From Pararheinheimera marina (GTDB lineage Bacteria; Pseudomonadota; Gammaproteobacteria; Enterobacterales; Alteromonadaceae): 64,000 nucleotides of DNA. The notes beneath the pieces were generated by a model. It was not told the DNA's origin. It did not search any database and saw only the letters and a list, made by a program, of their open reading frames with translations. The stretch is taken from contig NZ_JBHSGB010000005.1 of the NCBI RefSeq assembly GCF_042654345.1, positions 62,001 through 126,000 on the forward strand, in the 5' to 3' direction. Position numbers and translations under genes: made by a program. Shown here piece after piece: positions 60,529-64,000 of the stretch (position 1 is its first letter; every line of letters starts with the position of its first letter).

Positions 60529-61506
60529 CTAATACTGCGCAACCCGTTGTTGCCAAGCCAGCAAATAAGGGTCTACCTGTTTTTGTTTATCACCGGTTTT
60601 GGCCAGTGGATACAACACGGCTTCACCATTCACTTCGCCTGCCATTACCAGATGCGCACCTTGTAGCAGCTGTTCAACCGCATATGCAGCCAGCTTAGTC
60701 GCTAAAATACGATCGGCACCGACAGGACGGCCTCCTCGCTGTATATGCCCCAGCACCGACGCCCGGCAATCCACGCCCTGGCGTTCCAGCTCAGCCGCCA
60801 GCGCGCTGGCTCCCCCTGGGTACATGGTCTCCGCCACAACAATGATATAACTGCAGCGGCCACGGTACTGCTGTGCACTGCGGATATGCTGAAGAATTTT
60901 GTCGGTATCGAGCTCTGCTGCCAGCTCTGGGCAAATAATTTGCTCAGCACCTGCGGCTATTCCAGCGGCCACTGCAAGGTAACCTGTGTGCCGGCCCATC
61001 ACCTCCACCAGAAAAATACGCTCAAAGGCATCCGCCGTGTCGCGAATTTTATCAATGGCATCCAATGCGGTGTCCAAAGCAGTATGAAAGCCGATGGTAA
61101 AATCTGTGCCATCAACATCATTGTCTATAGTGCCGGGTACACCGATTAACTTGCCCTGGTAGTACTGGCTAAGCGCCATTGCGCCACGAAAGGTGCCATC
61201 GCCACCAATCAAGACTAAGGCGTCGATAGCGAGCTCGTGGAGTACTGCTGCAATTTGCCTGACGCCGTCATCACTAAACATTGCCTGACAACGGGCGCTT
61301 TTAAGTAAAGTACCGCCATGTTGGATTAAATGATTGACGTGATGAGGTGTCAGACTGAAATATTGCTGCTCTAACACACCGTTAAAGCCATATTCAAAGC
61401 CGATCACCTCAAGTTCAGCCGCCGCTGCGGTCAACACTACAGCGCGGATAGCGGCATTCATTCCGGGAGCATCACCGCCGGAGGTCAGTACACCAATACG
61501 TTTCAT
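60529..61506 (-). CDS. pfkA: 6-phosphofructokinase
   Basis: PfkA commits fructose 6-phosphate to glycolysis. The 325 residues contain the ATP loop GVLTSGGDAPGMNAAIRA, the GGDGTFRG loop, the catalytic PGTIDNDVDGTDFTIGF segment and the fructose-binding MGRHTGYLA. The GGDGT rather than GGEDG loop indicates the ATP-dependent enzyme, not the PPi-dependent one. ATG 61506 (after AAAGGGA) is used instead of an earlier in-frame start. Together with pykA 1.4 kb away it gives two glycolytic steps in this stretch. Confidence 0.95.
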   Translation of the reverse strand: MKRIGVLTSGGDAPGMNAAIRAVVLTAAAAELEVIGFEYGFNGVLEQQYFSLTPHHVNHLIQHGGTLLKSARCQAMFSDDGVRQIAAVLHELAIDALVLIGGDGTFRGAMALSQYYQGKLIGVPGTIDNDVDGTDFTIGFHTALDTALDAIDKIRDTADAFERIFLVEVMGRHTGYLAVAAGIAAGAEQIICPELAAELDTDKILQHIRSAQQYRGRCSYIIVVAETMYPGGASALAAELERQGVDCRASVLGHIQRGGRPVGADRILATKLAAYAVEQLLQGAHLVMAGEVNGEAVLYPLAKTGDKQKQVDPYLLAWQQRVAQY

Positions 61507-61679
61507 CAGTTGTCCCTTTGTGGTTATTGACCCCATCATAGTGAAAGTGCAGAGCAATGCCATGACCTAACGCAAACAACAGTGGTAATTCACAGGCTTA
61601 TTTACGCTGTTGGCCTGAACTATCACAGACAACTGGATACGGATCGCGGATAATAGCCGCCTTTGAAGCAGGAGCAGTT

Positions 61680-62597
61680 ATGCATCAGTCATCAGGCCGC
61701 GTTTGGCTCGGTTTTAGTCTGGCCTTAGTGACCGCCGTCCTTTGGGGCATTTTACCCTTAGCGCTTAAATGGCTGCTTAGCGATCTGACACCCGCATCCG
61801 TCACCTGGATCCGCTTTCTGGTAGCGACCGTGCTGGTCAGCATGATGTTGCTGGCGAACAAGCAGCTGCGTTTCAGATTAACACCCAAAGGCTGGATCCT
61901 GCTGGCTATCGCAGCCGCAGGGCTGCTGCTGAATTACATTCTTTATTTGTCAGGATTAAGCTACCTGAGCGCAGAAACTGCCCAAGTGCTGATCCAGCTG
62001 GCACCATTTTTAATGATGCTTGGTGCCGTCGTTATTTTTAAAGAACCTTTGTTGTTATGGCAGAAGTTTGGTGCTGTGGTGTTGCTGGTAGGCTTGCTGT
62101 TGTTTTTTAATGACCGCCTGCTGACACTGTTGCTGGAAGCGTCTGAACAAAGCTTTGGCCTGTTGCTTGTTTTAGTGGCTGCATTCAGCTGGGCGGCTTA
62201 TGCATTGGCACAAAAGCAATTGCTGATGCAGCTGAAATCGCAACAGGTGATGTGGCTGATTTACCTGGCCGGCGCCATCAGTTTTCTGCCGGCAACAGAA
62301 TTCAGCGGCTTCAGCCAGTTAAACAGTTGGCAATGGGCGGTGTTGGCGTTTTGTTGTATGAATACAGTGATTGCGTATGGCGCCTTTGCCGAAGCCTTGC
62401 AACACTGGCAGGCATCCAATGTCAGTGCAGTGCTGGCCATCACGCCATTGCTGACTATTGCCTTTGCTCAGATCCTGTCGCTCTATACCCCAGCCATAGT
62501 GACGGAAGATTTAAATGCATGGGCCTGGCTTGGCGCCGTGTTGGTGGTACTGGGGTCGGCCATGACAGCGCTGGCTCCAATGCTGCGCCGCAGATAA
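61680..62597 (+). CDS. DMT superfamily transporter, EamA family
   Basis: This 305-residue inner-membrane protein has ten predicted TM helices in two EamA repeats. The first has TAVLWGILPLALKWLL and TPASVTWIRFLVATVLVS; the second has SWAAYALAQKQLL and AEALQHWQASNVSAVLAITPLLTIA. EamA proteins export or import small metabolites such as amino acids or nucleotides. The substrate is unknown. GCAGGAG precedes the ATG. A small gene follows after 27 nt. Confidence 0.9.
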   Translation: MHQSSGRVWLGFSLALVTAVLWGILPLALKWLLSDLTPASVTWIRFLVATVLVSMMLLANKQLRFRLTPKGWILLAIAAAGLLLNYILYLSGLSYLSAETAQVLIQLAPFLMMLGAVVIFKEPLLLWQKFGAVVLLVGLLLFFNDRLLTLLLEASEQSFGLLLVLVAAFSWAAYALAQKQLLMQLKSQQVMWLIYLAGAISFLPATEFSGFSQLNSWQWAVLAFCCMNTVIAYGAFAEALQHWQASNVSAVLAITPLLTIAFAQILSLYTPAIVTEDLNAWAWLGAVLVVLGSAMTALAPMLRRR

Positions 62598-62624
62598 TCA
62601 AATGAACAATCAAGGAGTAAAATT

Positions 62625-62831
62625 GTGGCACTGACGGATGAACAATCGCAGCAACTGATGGACGCCATCATTGAAAAGTGTGAAGCCCTGGAACTGGGGC
62701 CAGAGGAAATTATCGACGGGTTGGGCAGGGCGCTGTTAAGTGCAACTATTGCCTTTGAAAAAGATTCCGCAGCTATTACGGTGGAAGGTGTCGGCTATTG
62801 TGATGTCTTTATTGAGCCTCAGTCAGACTGA
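62625..62831 (+). CDS. Small unknown protein (GTG start)
   Basis: This 68-residue acidic protein starts at GTG, eight bases after AAGGAG. Two helices (DEQSQQLMDAIIEKCEALEL and GPEEIIDGLGRALLSATIAFEK) and a C-terminal strand end in FIEPQSD. I do not recognise a family. It may be co-transcribed with the EamA gene. Confidence 0.7.
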   Translation: MALTDEQSQQLMDAIIEKCEALELGPEEIIDGLGRALLSATIAFEKDSAAITVEGVGYCDVFIEPQSD

Positions 62832-62860
62832 GCTCCATCAGCAGACAAAATTCGGCAGAC

Positions 62861-62890
62861 AAAAAAGCCAGTCAGTTGACTGGCTTTTTG
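62861..62890. terminator. Bidirectional terminator before pykA end
   Basis: AAAAAAGCCAGTCA-GT-TGACTGGCTTTTTG is a perfect stem with A and T runs on either side, serving the small gene and, from the other strand, pykA. Confidence 0.9.
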
Positions 62891-62903
62891 CATTCTGCGG
62901 CCG

Positions 62904-64000
62904 TTATGGGATTTGTACAATCTTGCAGGTGTTGGATGCACCAACGGTTTCCATCACGTCACCGTAGGTCAGGATCACTAAATCACCTGATTTCAGCTGA
63001 GCAATTTTCTGCACGGCTTCCAGTGCCGCTGAAGACAACTTCTGGCCATGGTTCAGCGTGCTGTCAAAAAACACCGGGTAAACACCACGGTACAACGCCA
63101 TTTTGTTCAATGTCTTTTCGTGACGGGACAAAGCATAAATGGACTGAGACGAGGTAATGCGGCTCATCAGCTTCGCGGTATAACCAGACTCTGTTAAAGC
63201 CACAATAGCTTTAATACCAGTCAGGTGATTGGCAGCGTACATGGCAGACAGCGCGATGGTCTCGCTGACTTCCGTAAACTCAACGTCCATCCGGTGCTTG
63301 GATATTTGCACACGAGGGTGCTTTTCTGCGCCGTCACACACCCGCGCCATGGCTTTCACCGTTTCAGTCGGGTATTTACCAGCGGCAGTTTCAGCCGACA
63401 ACATCACAGCGTCAGTGCCGTCCAGCACAGCGTTGGCAACGTCCATCACCTCAGCACGGGTTGGCATCGGGCTTTCGATCATCGTTTCCATCATTTGGGT
63501 GGCGGTGATCACCACGCGGTTCAGCTGACGCGAACGGGCGATAATACGTTTTTGCTGACCAACCAGCTCGGCATCGCCAATTTCTACGCCTAAATCACCA
63601 CGGGCAACCATCACGGCGTCAGATGCACGGATAATATCGTCCAGCGTTTCGTCGTCAGCAACGGCTTCAGCACGTTCGATTTTCGCCATAATCATGGCAT
63701 CAGAACCCGCAGCTTTGGCCAGCTCACGTGCCTGACGTAAATCATCACCACTGCGAGGGAACGACACAGCCAGGTAATCCACATCAATGTAGGCGGCCAG
63801 CGAAATATCCGTTTTATCTTTTTCAGTTAACGCAGGAGCAGATAAACCACCACCTTGACGGTTGATACCTTTATTGTTGCTCAGCTTGCCGGCGACAGAC
63901 ACTTTAGTGTGAATGCGTTGACCAACCACGTGTTCAACAATTAACTGAATACGGCCATCGTCCAGCAACAGCACGTCGCCAGACTGCACGTCTGCTGGCA
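62904..64000 (-). CDS. pykA: Pyruvate kinase (5' part outside window)
   Basis: Pyruvate kinase makes pyruvate and ATP from phosphoenolpyruvate at the end of glycolysis. About 365 codons are present. Visible are the phosphate-binding GGGLSAPALTEKD, DVDYLAVSFPRSGDDL, the catalytic MAKIERAEA lysine region, VMVARGDLGVE and QMMETMIESPMPTRAEV, then the C-terminal regulatory domain. The segments follow E. coli PykA (AMP/ribose 5-phosphate-activated type) more than PykF. The frame is open to the window edge (PADVQSGD), and the roughly 110 N-terminal residues are missing. Confidence 0.95.
   Translation of the reverse strand, partial: PADVQSGDVLLLDDGRIQLIVEHVVGQRIHTKVSVAGKLSNNKGINRQGGGLSAPALTEKDKTDISLAAYIDVDYLAVSFPRSGDDLRQARELAKAAGSDAMIMAKIERAEAVADDETLDDIIRASDAVMVARGDLGVEIGDAELVGQQKRIIARSRQLNRVVITATQMMETMIESPMPTRAEVMDVANAVLDGTDAVMLSAETAAGKYPTETVKAMARVCDGAEKHPRVQISKHRMDVEFTEVSETIALSAMYAANHLTGIKAIVALTESGYTAKLMSRITSSQSIYALSRHEKTLNKMALYRGVYPVFFDSTLNHGQKLSSAALEAVQKIAQLKSGDLVILTYGDVMETVGASNTCKIVQIP

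Noticed and set aside
1..64000. CRISPR array, insertion sequences or prophage
   Set aside because: No regularly spaced repeats, transposase, integrase or phage structural genes were seen on either strand.

Overview
The window is chromosomal DNA from a free-living gammaproteobacterium. SeqA, Fur, FabA, HiPIP, CheV, LytS/LytR-type sensing, a YdiJ-type dehydrogenase and the E. coli-like blocks thrS-infC-rpmI-rplT and fldA-ybfE-ybfF//seqA-pgm point to the Alteromonadales. A Rheinheimera/Alishewanella-like organism is my best guess; no rRNA or marker is present to fix the genus. Almost the whole window is ordinary core and near-core genome. I see no prophage, insertion sequence, integron or CRISPR array.

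Layout. 1-9.5 kb: a nhaC-dacB pair (dacB cut by the window edge), a divergent RND multidrug pump, an ABC exporter and a MAPEG protein. 9.7-14.1 kb: a small membrane protein, the pxpABC 5-oxoprolinase operon and a chemoreceptor. 14.1-21.5 kb: mltA, a HiPIP, a long SDR reductase resembling high-molecular-weight FabG, a PAS/GGDEF/EAL protein with a frameshift in its EAL domain, a Fic-like protein without the catalytic histidine, and a GNAT. 21.8 kb: a lone tRNA-Val(GAC) with a clear promoter and terminator. 22-28 kb: yghU, a leucine-rich-repeat kinase, cheV, and an operon of a J-domain mini-protein with three genes I do not recognise. 28-31 kb: a DUF3080 lipoprotein, a MATE pump, riboflavin synthase and a CPXCG zinc-ribbon protein. 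31.4-34.5 kb: thrS-infC-rpmI-rplT, with infC starting at ATT and an interleaved hairpin before rpmI. 34.7-46.4 kb: a variant ADP-ribosylglycohydrolase, fur, a DUF4442 protein, an M2 peptidase, fldA-ybfE-DUF2788-ybfF, divergent seqA-pgm, glgP, and a frameshifted alpha/beta hydrolase. 46.6-64 kb: a small membrane protein, ydiJ, a MASE1-GGDEF cyclase, a VOC protein, fabA with a FabR-type operator inside its promoter, a tandem PTPS-like protein, membrane hydrolase and M61 peptidase, HIT, thioesterase, Mpo1-like, a LytS/LytR pair, a structured intergenic element, pfkA, an EamA transporter, and pykA (cut by the window edge).

The points I would look at first are the J-domain operon of unknown function, the catalytically dead Fic/winged-helix protein, the LRR-kinase fusion, the FabR site lying exactly in the fabA promoter spacer, the infC-rpmI interleaved RNA structure, and two single-base indels of opposite sign that break otherwise normal genes. 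All names rest on recognising motifs and family resemblance by eye; no database search was run.
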